Assembly: GCA_963818445.1 (NCBI GenBank)
Contig: CAWFSG010000001.1
Span: 372,001-436,000 of the forward strand
Direction: 5' to 3'
From: Prado023 sp963818445
GTDB taxonomy: Bacteria; Actinomycetota; Actinomycetes; S36-B12; CAIYMF01
DNA length: 64,000 bases
Position 1 is the stretch's first letter, and each line of letters starts with the position of its first letter. A program made the position numbers and the translations under genes. Positions 44,312 to 52,135 of this stretch are shown piece by piece. The notes beneath the pieces were generated by a model. It saw only the letters and a list, made by a program, of their open reading frames with translations. It did no database searches and had not been told where the DNA came from.

Positions 44312-44400
44312 AACCGCAGGCTGAGCCGCGCAATAGCGGATCATTCGGGTTGGGCGTGGCGGGTGGCCGGGCCGGGTGACGGTCGTGGAGGAGGGTTCTC

Positions 44401-45363
44401 GTGGGGCGGACCGTGGACGTCGACCAGCTGGTCGAGCGTGCCCTGGCGGGTGACCCCCGCTCGGTCGGGCGGCTGATCACGCTCGTCGAGGACGGGGCCC
44501 CGCAGCTGCGTGCAGTCATGGCGGCCCTGGCTCCGGAGTCGGGGGGCGCGCACATCGTGGGGCTCACCGGATCGCCGGGCGTCGGCAAGTCGACCACGAC
44601 CTCGGCGCTGGTCGCGCAGTTCCGCGCGGCCGGGCGCCGGGTCGGGGTGCTTGCCGTCGATCCGTCCTCGCCATTCTCCGGGGGCGCCCTGCTCGGCGAC
44701 CGGATCCGGATGCAGGAGCACGCCACCGACCCTGAGGTGTTCATCCGCTCGATGGCCTCCCGCGGCCATCTCGGCGGACTGGCTTCGACCACGCCGCAGG
44801 CGGTCCGCGTCCTCGACGCAGCCGGCTGCGACCCGGTCCTCGTCGAGACCGTGGGCGTGGGGCAGTCGGAGGTGGAGGTCGCCGGCGAGGCGGACACCAC
44901 CATCGTGCTGCTGGCCCCGGGGATGGGCGACGGGATCCAGGCCGCCAAGGCCGGCATCCTCGAGGTCGGCGACATCTTCGTCGTCAACAAGGCCGACCGT
45001 GACGGGGCTGACTCGACCGCTCGCGAACTGCGCCACATGATCAGCCTCGGACCCTCGGGGCAGGCCGGGGCGTGGAAGCCGCCCGTCCTCAAGGTGATCG
45101 CCACCCGTGGCGAGGGCCTCCCGGAGCTGGTCGCGGCGATCGACGGGCACCGGCAGTGGCTGGAGTCCTCGGGCACCGGGGTGGCCCGGCGCCGGACGCG
45201 CGCCCGCTCCGAGATCCAGGGGATCGCCCTTGCCGCGTTGCAGGCGCGGTTCGCCGGGGTCGGGGGCGACGGGGCCCTCGACGGACTGGCTGATGACGTC
45301 GCCGCCGGGCGCACGGACGCGTTCACGGCCGCCGACCGGATCGTGGCCGAGGTCGCGGGCTGA
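44401..45363 (+). CDS. meaB: B12-mutase-associated GTPase, MeaB/ArgK family
   Basis: G-protein chaperone that loads adenosylcobalamin into acyl-CoA mutases and protects them from inactivation. The P-loop is GSPGVGKS (57-64), followed by VGVLAVDPSSPFSGGALLGD (switch region), RSMASRGHLGGL, DPVLVETVGVGQSE (Walker B) and VVNKADRDGA (NKxD). The protein is 320 aa, usual length. The GTG at 44401 has GGAGGAGGG upstream. It stands 53 nt before the mutase large-subunit gene and probably serves that enzyme and Ecm. Confidence 0.95.
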   Translation: MGRTVDVDQLVERALAGDPRSVGRLITLVEDGAPQLRAVMAALAPESGGAHIVGLTGSPGVGKSTTTSALVAQFRAAGRRVGVLAVDPSSPFSGGALLGDRIRMQEHATDPEVFIRSMASRGHLGGLASTTPQAVRVLDAAGCDPVLVETVGVGQSEVEVAGEADTTIVLLAPGMGDGIQAAKAGILEVGDIFVVNKADRDGADSTARELRHMISLGPSGQAGAWKPPVLKVIATRGEGLPELVAAIDGHRQWLESSGTGVARRRTRARSEIQGIALAALQARFAGVGGDGALDGLADDVAAGRTDAFTAADRIVAEVAG

Positions 45364-45403
45364 GCGGATGAGTCCTCGCGGGGCCGGCGGGCATCGCGAC
45401 GAG

Positions 45404-45409
45404 TACCGT
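45404..45409 (+). promoter_or_regulatory. -10 box of icmA (leaderless layout)
   Basis: TACCGT, 7 nt before the ATG at 45417, so the mutase gene can be transcribed apart from meaB. Confidence 0.5.
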
Positions 45410-45416
45410 GACCTGC

Positions 45417-47108
45417 ATGAGCAGATCTGAGGGTCGGGCGCGCTGGGAGGCGGACTACGACGCCGCCGTTGAGTCGGGCAGGGTCCGCGACGAGGACTTC
45501 ACCACCCTCTCCGGCGACGAGGTGGCCCCGGTCTACGGCCCGCCCGACGGGGTCGAGCCCGTGGCCCAGATCGGCTGGCCGGGCCAGTTCCCGTTCACCC
45601 GCGGCCTGTACCCGACGGGCTACCGGGGGCGGCTGTGGACGATCCGGCAGTTCGCCGGATTCGGCAACGCGGAGCAGACCAATGGCCGGTTCCGCGACAT
45701 CCTGGCGGCCGGCGGCGGCGGGCTGTCGGTTGCGTTCGACATGCCCACGCTGATGGGCCGTGACTCCGACGATGCGCTGGCCCGCGGGGAGGTCGGCCAC
45801 TGCGGCGTTGCCATCGACTCGGCGCGCGACATGGAGGTCCTGTTCGCAGGGATCCCGTTGGCCGACGTCACGACGTCGATGACCATCTCCGGGCCGGCCG
45901 TTCCCATCTTCGCGATGTACGTGGTGGCAGCGGAGCGCCAGGGCGCGGACATCAGCCTGCTCGACGGCACGCTGCAGACCGACATCTTCAAGGAGTACAC
46001 CGCCCAGAAGGAGTGGCTGTTCGGACCCGAGCCGCACCTGCGCCTGATCGGCGACCTGATGGAGTGGGTCGGGGCGAACGTGCCCAAGTACAAGCCGCTG
46101 AGCGTCTCCGGGTACCACATCCGCGAGGCGGGTTCCACGGCTGCGCAGGAGCTCGCCTTCACCCTGGCCGACGGGTTCGGGTACGTCGAGCTGGGCCTGT
46201 CGCGGGGACTGGATGTCGACGAGTTCGCGCCCGGCCTGTCGTTCTTCTTCGACGCGCACATCGACTTCTTCGAGGAGATCGCCAAGTTCCGGGCCGCACG
46301 GCGCATCTGGGCGCGCTGGCTGCGCGACGAGTACGGCGCGACCACCGAGCGCGCCCAGTGGCTGCGCTTCCACACCCAGACCGCCGGGGTCAGCCTGACC
46401 GCCCCGCAGCCGGACAACAACATCGTCCGCACCGCGATCGAGGCCCTGGCCGCGGTGCTCGGCGGGACGAATTCGCTGCACACGAACGCCCTGGACGAGG
46501 TCCTGGCCCTCCCGAGCGAGAAGGCGGCGCAGATCGCCCTGCGCACCCAGCAGGTGATCGCCGAGGAGACCGGGGTGGCCAACGTGGCCGACCCGCTGGG
46601 GGGCAGCTGGTACGTCGAGGCCCTGACCGATCGGATCGAGGCCCAGGCAGAGGCGATCTTCGCCCAGATCCGGGAGCTCGGTGAGCGGCGCCATCCAGGC
46701 GAGGTGCATCCCATCGGACCCATCACCTCGGGTCTGTTGGCCGGGATCGAGAACGGGTGGTTCACCGACCTCATCGCCGACGCGGCCTTCGCGCACCAGC
46801 GCGCGGTGGAGGAGGGGCACAAGCGGGTGGTCGGGGTCAACGTCCACACGGACGCCATCGAGACCCCCCTGGAGATCCTGCGGGTGTCGCACGAGGTCGA
46901 GCGCACGCAGGTCGAGCAGCTGGCGGCGCGGCGCGCGGCGCGGGACCCCGAGGCCGTCGAGAAGGCCCTGGCGGTCCTGGCCGAGGCGGCGAGGACGGAC
47001 ACCAACCTCGTCCCGCTGCTGATCGACGCCGCCCGGGCCGAGGCGACGCTGGGCGAGATGTGCAACGTGCTCCGGGCCGAATGGGGCACCTACCGCGAGC
47101 CGATCTGA
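45417..47108 (+). CDS. icmA: Isobutyryl-CoA mutase-type large subunit (IcmA-like)
   Basis: Catalytic barrel of an adenosylcobalamin-dependent acyl-CoA mutase without a B12-binding domain (563 aa). It must work with a separate small subunit, which is not in the window. Substrate-pocket residues point to isobutyryl-CoA/butyryl-CoA: Phe79 in RQFAGFGNAEQTNGRF replaces the Tyr of methylmalonyl-CoA mutase, and Gln197 in FKEYTAQKEWLF replaces its Arg, the pair known for isobutyryl-CoA mutase (Phe80, Gln198 in Streptomyces). Other marks are LSVAFDMPTLMGRDSDDALA, VSGYHIREAGSTAAQE and GGTNSLHTNALDEVLALP. The likely role is linking valine-derived isobutyryl-CoA to butyryl-CoA. A related 2-hydroxyacyl-CoA mutase is less likely given Phe. 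Its 3' end overlaps otsB by 19 bp, tail to tail. Confidence 0.85.
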   Translation: MSRSEGRARWEADYDAAVESGRVRDEDFTTLSGDEVAPVYGPPDGVEPVAQIGWPGQFPFTRGLYPTGYRGRLWTIRQFAGFGNAEQTNGRFRDILAAGGGGLSVAFDMPTLMGRDSDDALARGEVGHCGVAIDSARDMEVLFAGIPLADVTTSMTISGPAVPIFAMYVVAAERQGADISLLDGTLQTDIFKEYTAQKEWLFGPEPHLRLIGDLMEWVGANVPKYKPLSVSGYHIREAGSTAAQELAFTLADGFGYVELGLSRGLDVDEFAPGLSFFFDAHIDFFEEIAKFRAARRIWARWLRDEYGATTERAQWLRFHTQTAGVSLTAPQPDNNIVRTAIEALAAVLGGTNSLHTNALDEVLALPSEKAAQIALRTQQVIAEETGVANVADPLGGSWYVEALTDRIEAQAEAIFAQIRELGERRHPGEVHPIGPITSGLLAGIENGWFTDLIADAAFAHQRAVEEGHKRVVGVNVHTDAIETPLEILRVSHEVERTQVEQLAARRAARDPEAVEKALAVLAEAARTDTNLVPLLIDAARAEATLGEMCNVLRAEWGTYREPI

Positions 47109-47857
47109 GCCGACCCGTTCCGGACCCGCACGAGCACCTCGAGCACCTCGACCATCGACTCAGGATCGGGCACCCGGTAGCGGGCCAGGCTCTGCCCGGG
47201 TCCCACCCTGATCGAGATGTCCGTGGGACGCAGGACGGCCATCGCCGACTCGTCGGTGACGTCGTCACCGGCGAACAGCACCCGGCGCCCCGGTTCTGCC
47301 TCGATGAGGGATCGCAGCGCCGAGCCCTTGTCCAGCGGTCGCGTGGACAGCTCGATCACCAGCTTGCCCTCGAGGCAGAACGTGCCGACCATCTCGTGGG
47401 CCAGCCCTCGGATCAGCTCCAGGGCGTGCTCCCCGTCGATCTGCGCGCACCCGCGCACGTGCACGGCCAGCCCCGCCGGCTTGTCCTCGACCCGGACCCC
47501 CGGGATGCCCACCAGCACCCGGGCGACGTTGGCGCGGATCTCGGCCAGCAGCGTGCCCTCGGGCTCGGTGAGGGCCAGGTCGGCCCCGATCTCCTGCCCG
47601 TGCGAGCCGATCAGGAGGGCGACGCCACCAGCCCCGCTGACCGCCGCCAGGTCACGCCGCGAGCGTCCGGAGACCAGGATGACCTCGGTGGCCGGTGCCG
47701 CGCCGAGTCGACCCAGCAGCTCCAGTGCCCCGGGGACCGGCCGGGCGGCGGAGGGCACCGCCACGATCGGGGAGATCGTCCCGTCGAAGTCCAGGGCCAC
47801 GAGGAGCTGATCCACGTCCCGGAGGCCCTCGAGCGCCGCGAGCAGGTCAGGTGACAT
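47090..47857 (-). CDS. otsB: Trehalose-6-phosphate phosphatase
   Basis: HAD-superfamily phosphatase that releases trehalose from trehalose-6-phosphate. Motif I is LVALDFDGTISPIV (DxDGT), motif II VILVSGR, and the cap region contains GSHGQEIG. The C-terminal motifs are DKGSALRSLI (Lys) and VLFAGDDVTDESAM (DDxTDE). The protein is 255 aa. The ATG at 47857 overlaps the end of otsA on the same strand, so the two enzymes are coupled. It is convergent with icmA, with overlapping 3' ends. Confidence 0.93.
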   Translation of the reverse strand: MSPDLLAALEGLRDVDQLLVALDFDGTISPIVAVPSAARPVPGALELLGRLGAAPATEVILVSGRSRRDLAAVSGAGGVALLIGSHGQEIGADLALTEPEGTLLAEIRANVARVLVGIPGVRVEDKPAGLAVHVRGCAQIDGEHALELIRGLAHEMVGTFCLEGKLVIELSTRPLDKGSALRSLIEAEPGRRVLFAGDDVTDESAMAVLRPTDISIRVGPGQSLARYRVPDPESMVEVLEVLVRVRNGSAQIGSR

Positions 47858-49326
47858 CGCGGGGTTCCGGTGCGGGAAGTGCGCCCAGGAAGTCCGCTGC
47901 CCACTTGGCGACGTCCTCGGTGCTGACACCCACGCGCAGGGCCCGCATCCGGGCAGTTGCCAGGTCCGGCGGCTCGGACAGGGCGTCCATGATCGCGCGC
48001 TTCATCCCCTCGATGTCGTAGGGGTTGACCAGCCAGGCCTGCGACATCTGCTCGGCAGCCCCGGTGAACTCGCTGAGCACGAGTGCACCCCGATCATCGA
48101 CCTTGGCGGCGACGTACTCCTTGGCCACGAGGTTCATCCCGTCGCGCAGCGGGGTCACCAGCATCACGTCGGCCGCCAGGTACAGGGCGGCGAGCTCGTC
48201 GGGGGCCATGTTCTGGTGCATGTAGTGGATCGGGTTCGTGCCCACCGGGCCCAGCGCCCCGTTGGCCCGGCTGACGAGCAGCTCCACATCGTCGCGGATC
48301 TTCTGGTACTCCTCGACCTTGGCCCGGGTCGGCGGGGCCACCTGGATGAACGCGGTCCGCTCGGGATCCAGGTCGCCGTCGAGCATGAGCTCGGTCACCG
48401 CCTGGACCCGCACGTCGATGCCCTTGGTGTAGTCCAGGCGATCCACGCCCAGGAGCAGGACGTCAGGATCCCCGACGTCGGCGCGGATCTGCTTGGCCCG
48501 CTGCTGGACCTCCGGCTGCGCGGCCAGCTCGGCGTAGTCGGAGGCCCGGATCCCGATCGGGAACGCGCGGACCACGACGGGGCGGGCACCGCCTGCCTGC
48601 GCCACGTGCAGCTCGCCGTGGTAGTCCACGACGTCGGCGAACCGGCGCGCCGCCCGCTGGAAGTTGATCACCGCGTCGGTCGTCTGGAACCCGATCACGT
48701 CGGACCCCAGCAGCCCCTCGATGACCTGCGCGCGCCACGGCAGCTCGCTGAAGATCTCGATGGGCGGGAACGGGATGTGCAGGAAGAACCCGATCCGCAG
48801 GTCGGGCCGGCGGGTGCGCAGGAGTGCGGGGAGCAGTTGCAGCTGGTAGTCGTGGACCCACACCCGCGCCCCCGGACTCGCGGTCTCGGCCACCAGGTCG
48901 GCGAAGCGCTCGTTGACCGCCCGGTGGGCCTCGAACTCGCTGCGGTGGTACACCGGCGCCACGATCCGGCCGTGGTAGTTGGGCCAGAGTGCCGCGTTGG
49001 AGAAGCCGTCGTAGTGCGCGGTGACCTCGGCCTGGGTCAACGGCACCGGCACCAGGTGGACGTCACCGACCCTCTCCGGGACCTCGGGCGTGGCGGAGGT
49101 GTGGATCCGCGTCGCTGAACTGGCCGCTCCAGCCGACCCACACCGCCTCGGTCTCGCGCAGGACCGACTCCATCGCCGAGACACGAGGCCGCCGGGCGCC
49201 CGGCGCCACCCCTCGTCGGCGTCGAACTCGACGGGAAGGCGGTTGGCCACGATCACCAGGTCCGGCCCCGGCGTCGTGGATCCTCGACCGGTGCCACCAC
49301 TTGGGCTCCACACTCACTGCCCTCAC
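47847..49326 (-). CDS. otsA: Trehalose-6-phosphate synthase, about three indels near the N-terminus
   Basis: GT20 glycosyltransferase that makes trehalose-6-phosphate from UDP- or ADP-glucose and glucose-6-phosphate. Clear parts are LVIVANRLPVEF, LWPNYHGR, VWVHDYQLQLLPALLR, FFLHIPFPPIEIFSELPWR, GVDRLDYTKGI and the C-terminal DGMNLVAKEYVAA. Between about 49190 and 49100 the conserved block SAMESVLRETEAVWVGWSGQ is read in another frame, so two compensating indels are present. A third in the GGGGCC run near 49265 separates MSVEPKWWHRSRIHDAGAGP from DLVIVANRL. The start is therefore uncertain (GTG 49326 or a nearby GTG). Length after correction is about 490 aa. It overlaps otsB. Confidence 0.9.
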
Positions 49327-49344
49327 GTCCCCTCTGTCGTCTCG

Positions 49345-51030
49345 TCAGAACTCGCGGTGATCCTCGCCCAGCTCGAACATCAGGAAGCCGAACGGAGGGA
49401 GGGTCAGCAGGTACGGCAGCTCGCCGATCCACGGGAACTCCACGCCCCCGAGCAGCTCGACCGGGCGCTGTCCGGCGTACTGGCCCAGTCCGAGCTCCAC
49501 CGGCTGCGCTGCGGCCGAGAAGTTGGCAACGCACAGGACCGGCCGTTGCCGGGACGACGTCGGGGTCCGCAGGTAGGCAAGCACCGCATTGCTGGAGTCC
49601 TCGAGCAGGACCAACCCGCCGAGGCCGAAGATCGGGTGCTCCCGGCGGATCTGGATCATCCGGCGCATCCACTGCAGGAACGACGCGGGGTTGCGCTGAC
49701 TCGACTCGACGTTGCGAGCACCGAAGCCGTAGACCGGGTCCATCGAGGGCGGCAGGAACACCGAGGCGAAGTCGGCCTTGGAGAAGCCGCCGTTGCGGTC
49801 CGGTGTCCACTGCATCGGGGTGCGCACGCCGTCGCGGTCGCCGAGGTTGATGTTGTCGCCCATCCCGATCTCGTCGCCGTAGTACAGGATCGGCGTCCCG
49901 GGCAGGGTGAACAGCAGCGAGTGCAGGAGCTCGGCCTGCCGGCGGTCCCCCTCGACCAGCGGGAACAGCCGCCGGCTGATCCCGACGTTGCGGCGCATCC
50001 GCGGGTCGGTCGCGTACTGCTGGTACATGTAGTCGCGCTCCTCGTCGGTGACCATCTCCAGGGTCAGCTCGTCGTGGTTGCGCAGGAAGATCCCCCACTG
50101 GCAGCCCTCGGGGATGTCCGGGATGCCCGCGAGGATGTCGTGCACCGCGGAGGCCTCCTGTCGGCGCAGCGCCATGAACATGCGCGGCATCAACGGGAAG
50201 TGGAAGCACATGTGGCACTCGTCGCCGTCGCCGAAGTACTCCACGACGTCCTCGGGCCACTGGTTCGCCTCCGCGAGCAGGACCGTGCCCGGGAACCGGG
50301 CATCGACGTGCGCCCGCAGCTCGCGCAGGAACTGGTGCGTGCGGGGGAGGTTCTCACCATTCGTGCCGTCGGCCTCGAACAGGTAGGGCACGGCGTCGAG
50401 GCGGAACCCGTCGAGGCCCAGGGCCAGCCAGTAGTCGACCACGTCGAGCATCGCCTGGCGGACCTCGGGGTTGTTGTAGTTCAGGTCGGGCTGGTGGCTG
50501 TAGAAGCGGTGCCAGTAGAACTGCCCACGGGTGCCGTCCCAGGCCCAGTTGCTCGACTCGGAGTCGACGAAGATGATCCGTGCCTCGGACCACCGGGTGT
50601 CGTCGTCGCTCCACACGTACCAGTCAGCCTTCGGGTTGTCCCGGCTCGAGCGGGACTCCTGGAACCATGCGTGCTGGTCGGAGGTGTGATTCACGACCAG
50701 GTCGGCGATGACCCGGATCCCGCGCGTGTGGGCCTCCTCGATCAGGGTGATCGCGTCGTTCATGGTCCCGTAGTCCGGGTGCACCGCCAGGAAGTCGGCG
50801 ATGTCGTAGCCGCCGTCGCGCAGCGGGGAGTCGTAGAAGGGCAGCAGCCAGAGGCAGTCCACGCCCAGCCACTGCAGGTAGTCGAGCTTGGAGGTGAGCC
50901 CGCGCAGGTCACCGTTGCCGTCCGCGGTGGCATCGAAGAAGCCGCGGACGAAGACCTCGTAGACCACGGCGTTGCGGTACCACTGCGAGTCCGCGTCGCG
51001 CGCCTGGACGATCGATCCTGGGGTCGGCAT
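49345..51030 (-). CDS. treS: Trehalose synthase (maltose alpha-D-glucosyltransferase)
   Basis: GH13 enzyme interconverting maltose and trehalose. It begins VQARDADSQWYRNAVVYEVF. The catalytic nucleophile is in GLDGFRLDAVPYLFE, the acid in VLLAEANQWPEDVV and the third acid in IFLRNHDEL. YYGDEIGMGDNINLGDRDGV and RTPMQWTPDRNGGFS are TreS marks. The protein is 561 aa, the single-domain form without a fused maltokinase. The ATG at 51030 is supported by TAGCCT 7 nt upstream. It lies just upstream of otsA on the same strand and is divergent from the thioredoxin-like gene. Confidence 0.94.
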   Translation of the reverse strand: MPTPGSIVQARDADSQWYRNAVVYEVFVRGFFDATADGNGDLRGLTSKLDYLQWLGVDCLWLLPFYDSPLRDGGYDIADFLAVHPDYGTMNDAITLIEEAHTRGIRVIADLVVNHTSDQHAWFQESRSSRDNPKADWYVWSDDDTRWSEARIIFVDSESSNWAWDGTRGQFYWHRFYSHQPDLNYNNPEVRQAMLDVVDYWLALGLDGFRLDAVPYLFEADGTNGENLPRTHQFLRELRAHVDARFPGTVLLAEANQWPEDVVEYFGDGDECHMCFHFPLMPRMFMALRRQEASAVHDILAGIPDIPEGCQWGIFLRNHDELTLEMVTDEERDYMYQQYATDPRMRRNVGISRRLFPLVEGDRRQAELLHSLLFTLPGTPILYYGDEIGMGDNINLGDRDGVRTPMQWTPDRNGGFSKADFASVFLPPSMDPVYGFGARNVESSQRNPASFLQWMRRMIQIRREHPIFGLGGLVLLEDSSNAVLAYLRTPTSSRQRPVLCVANFSAAAQPVELGLGQYAGQRPVELLGGVEFPWIGELPYLLTLPPFGFLMFELGEDHREF

Positions 51031-51037
51031 GCCTGTG

Positions 51038-51043
51038 AGGCTA
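51038..51043 (-). promoter_or_regulatory. -10 box of treS (leaderless layout)
   Basis: TAGCCT on the minus strand, 7 nt before the ATG at 51030. Confidence 0.55.
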
Positions 51044-51179
51044 GTTGCCGTCGTGGTCCGAGGGCCAGTGGCCACCCACTCGCGACACCATTGGGACTCA
51101 ACCGCCGTGACCGCGGGCTGAATCGGTGTGAGCGGGTGGGCTGCCCGCAGCACGTCTCGGCGGATGGGAGAATGCTGCC

Positions 51180-52121
51180 ATGAGCAACATGTCTGGATAC
51201 GGAGCCGTCGACCTCGCTGCCCTCGCCGCCGCCCGGGAGGCACAGGCACAGGCCGAGCAGCGAGCCGCCGAGCGTTCGGCCAATCCCAGCCTCCTGCCCG
51301 TGGTCGTGGACGTGACCGACGCCAGCTTCCAGACCGACGTGATGGACGCCTCGATGCAGGTGCCGGTCGTCCTGGACCTCTGGGCGACCTGGTGCGGGCC
51401 GTGCAAGACCCTCTCGCCGATCCTGGAGAGGCTCGCCGACGAGTACGCCGGCCGGTGGGTCCTGGCCAAGGTGGACGTCGACGCCAACCCGGCGATCGCC
51501 CAAGCCTTCGCTGTCCAGTCGATCCCCAGCGTGTTCGCCGTGGTCGGCGGTCGTCCGCTGCCCCTGTTCCAGGGGGCCCTGCCCGAGCCGCAGGTGCGGG
51601 CCTACCTCGAGGAGCTGCTGAAGCTCGCCGAGGCGAACGGGGTCAACGGCACGGTTGCCGGCGCCGCTGCAGACAGCGCGACCTCGGACGTTGCCGACGA
51701 GCCCCCGGCCGACCCGCGGATGGAGGCCGCCTACGACGCGATCGAGGCGGGGGACTGGGCAGCTGCACGTGCTGCCTACCAGTCAATCCTCGACACGGCC
51801 CCGGCCGATCCGGTCGCCAGGGCCGGCCTGGCCCTCGTGGGTGTCTTCGAGCGGGTGGACGGCGCCGACCACGCCGCGGTCCTCGCCGCAGCCGACACGG
51901 CCCCGGATGACCTCGCGGCGCAGGAACGCGCGGCTGACGTCCTGGTGCTCGACGGCAGGCCGGTCGAGGCCTTCGCGCGGCTCACTGGGGCGATCCGGTT
52001 CGCGGCAGGTGACGACCGCGACCGACTGCGCACCCACCTGCTCGACCTGTTCGAGGTCGTGGGTCCCGAGGACCCCGCGGTCGCCCGCGCGCGCATCGAC
52101 CTCGCGAACGCCCTGTTCTGA
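51180..52121 (+). CDS. Thioredoxin-fold co-chaperone, CnoX/YbbN-like (313 aa)
   Basis: An N-terminal disordered Ala/Glu-rich stretch (1-35) precedes a thioredoxin domain (about 40-145) with the active site ATWCGPCKTLSPIL, both Cys present. The C-terminal half (about 175-313) is made of TPR-like helices (MEAAYDAIEAGDWAAARAAY and following), the YbbN/CnoX architecture that joins a redox domain to a chaperone-like helical repeat. The retained CxxC indicates possible redox activity, unlike E. coli YbbN (SxxC). The ATG follows GAGAAT by 6 nt. It lies between treS and glgB, divergent from the first and convergent with the second (14-nt gap). Confidence 0.85.
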   Translation: MSNMSGYGAVDLAALAAAREAQAQAEQRAAERSANPSLLPVVVDVTDASFQTDVMDASMQVPVVLDLWATWCGPCKTLSPILERLADEYAGRWVLAKVDVDANPAIAQAFAVQSIPSVFAVVGGRPLPLFQGALPEPQVRAYLEELLKLAEANGVNGTVAGAAADSATSDVADEPPADPRMEAAYDAIEAGDWAAARAAYQSILDTAPADPVARAGLALVGVFERVDGADHAAVLAAADTAPDDLAAQERAADVLVLDGRPVEAFARLTGAIRFAAGDDRDRLRTHLLDLFEVVGPEDPAVARARIDLANALF

Positions 52122-52135
52122 GCTGGGTCAGCGCG

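Noticed and set aside
45417..47108. Annotation as methylmalonyl-CoA mutase
   Set aside because: The Tyr and Arg that recognise the methylmalonyl carboxylate are replaced by Phe and Gln, matching isobutyryl-CoA mutase.
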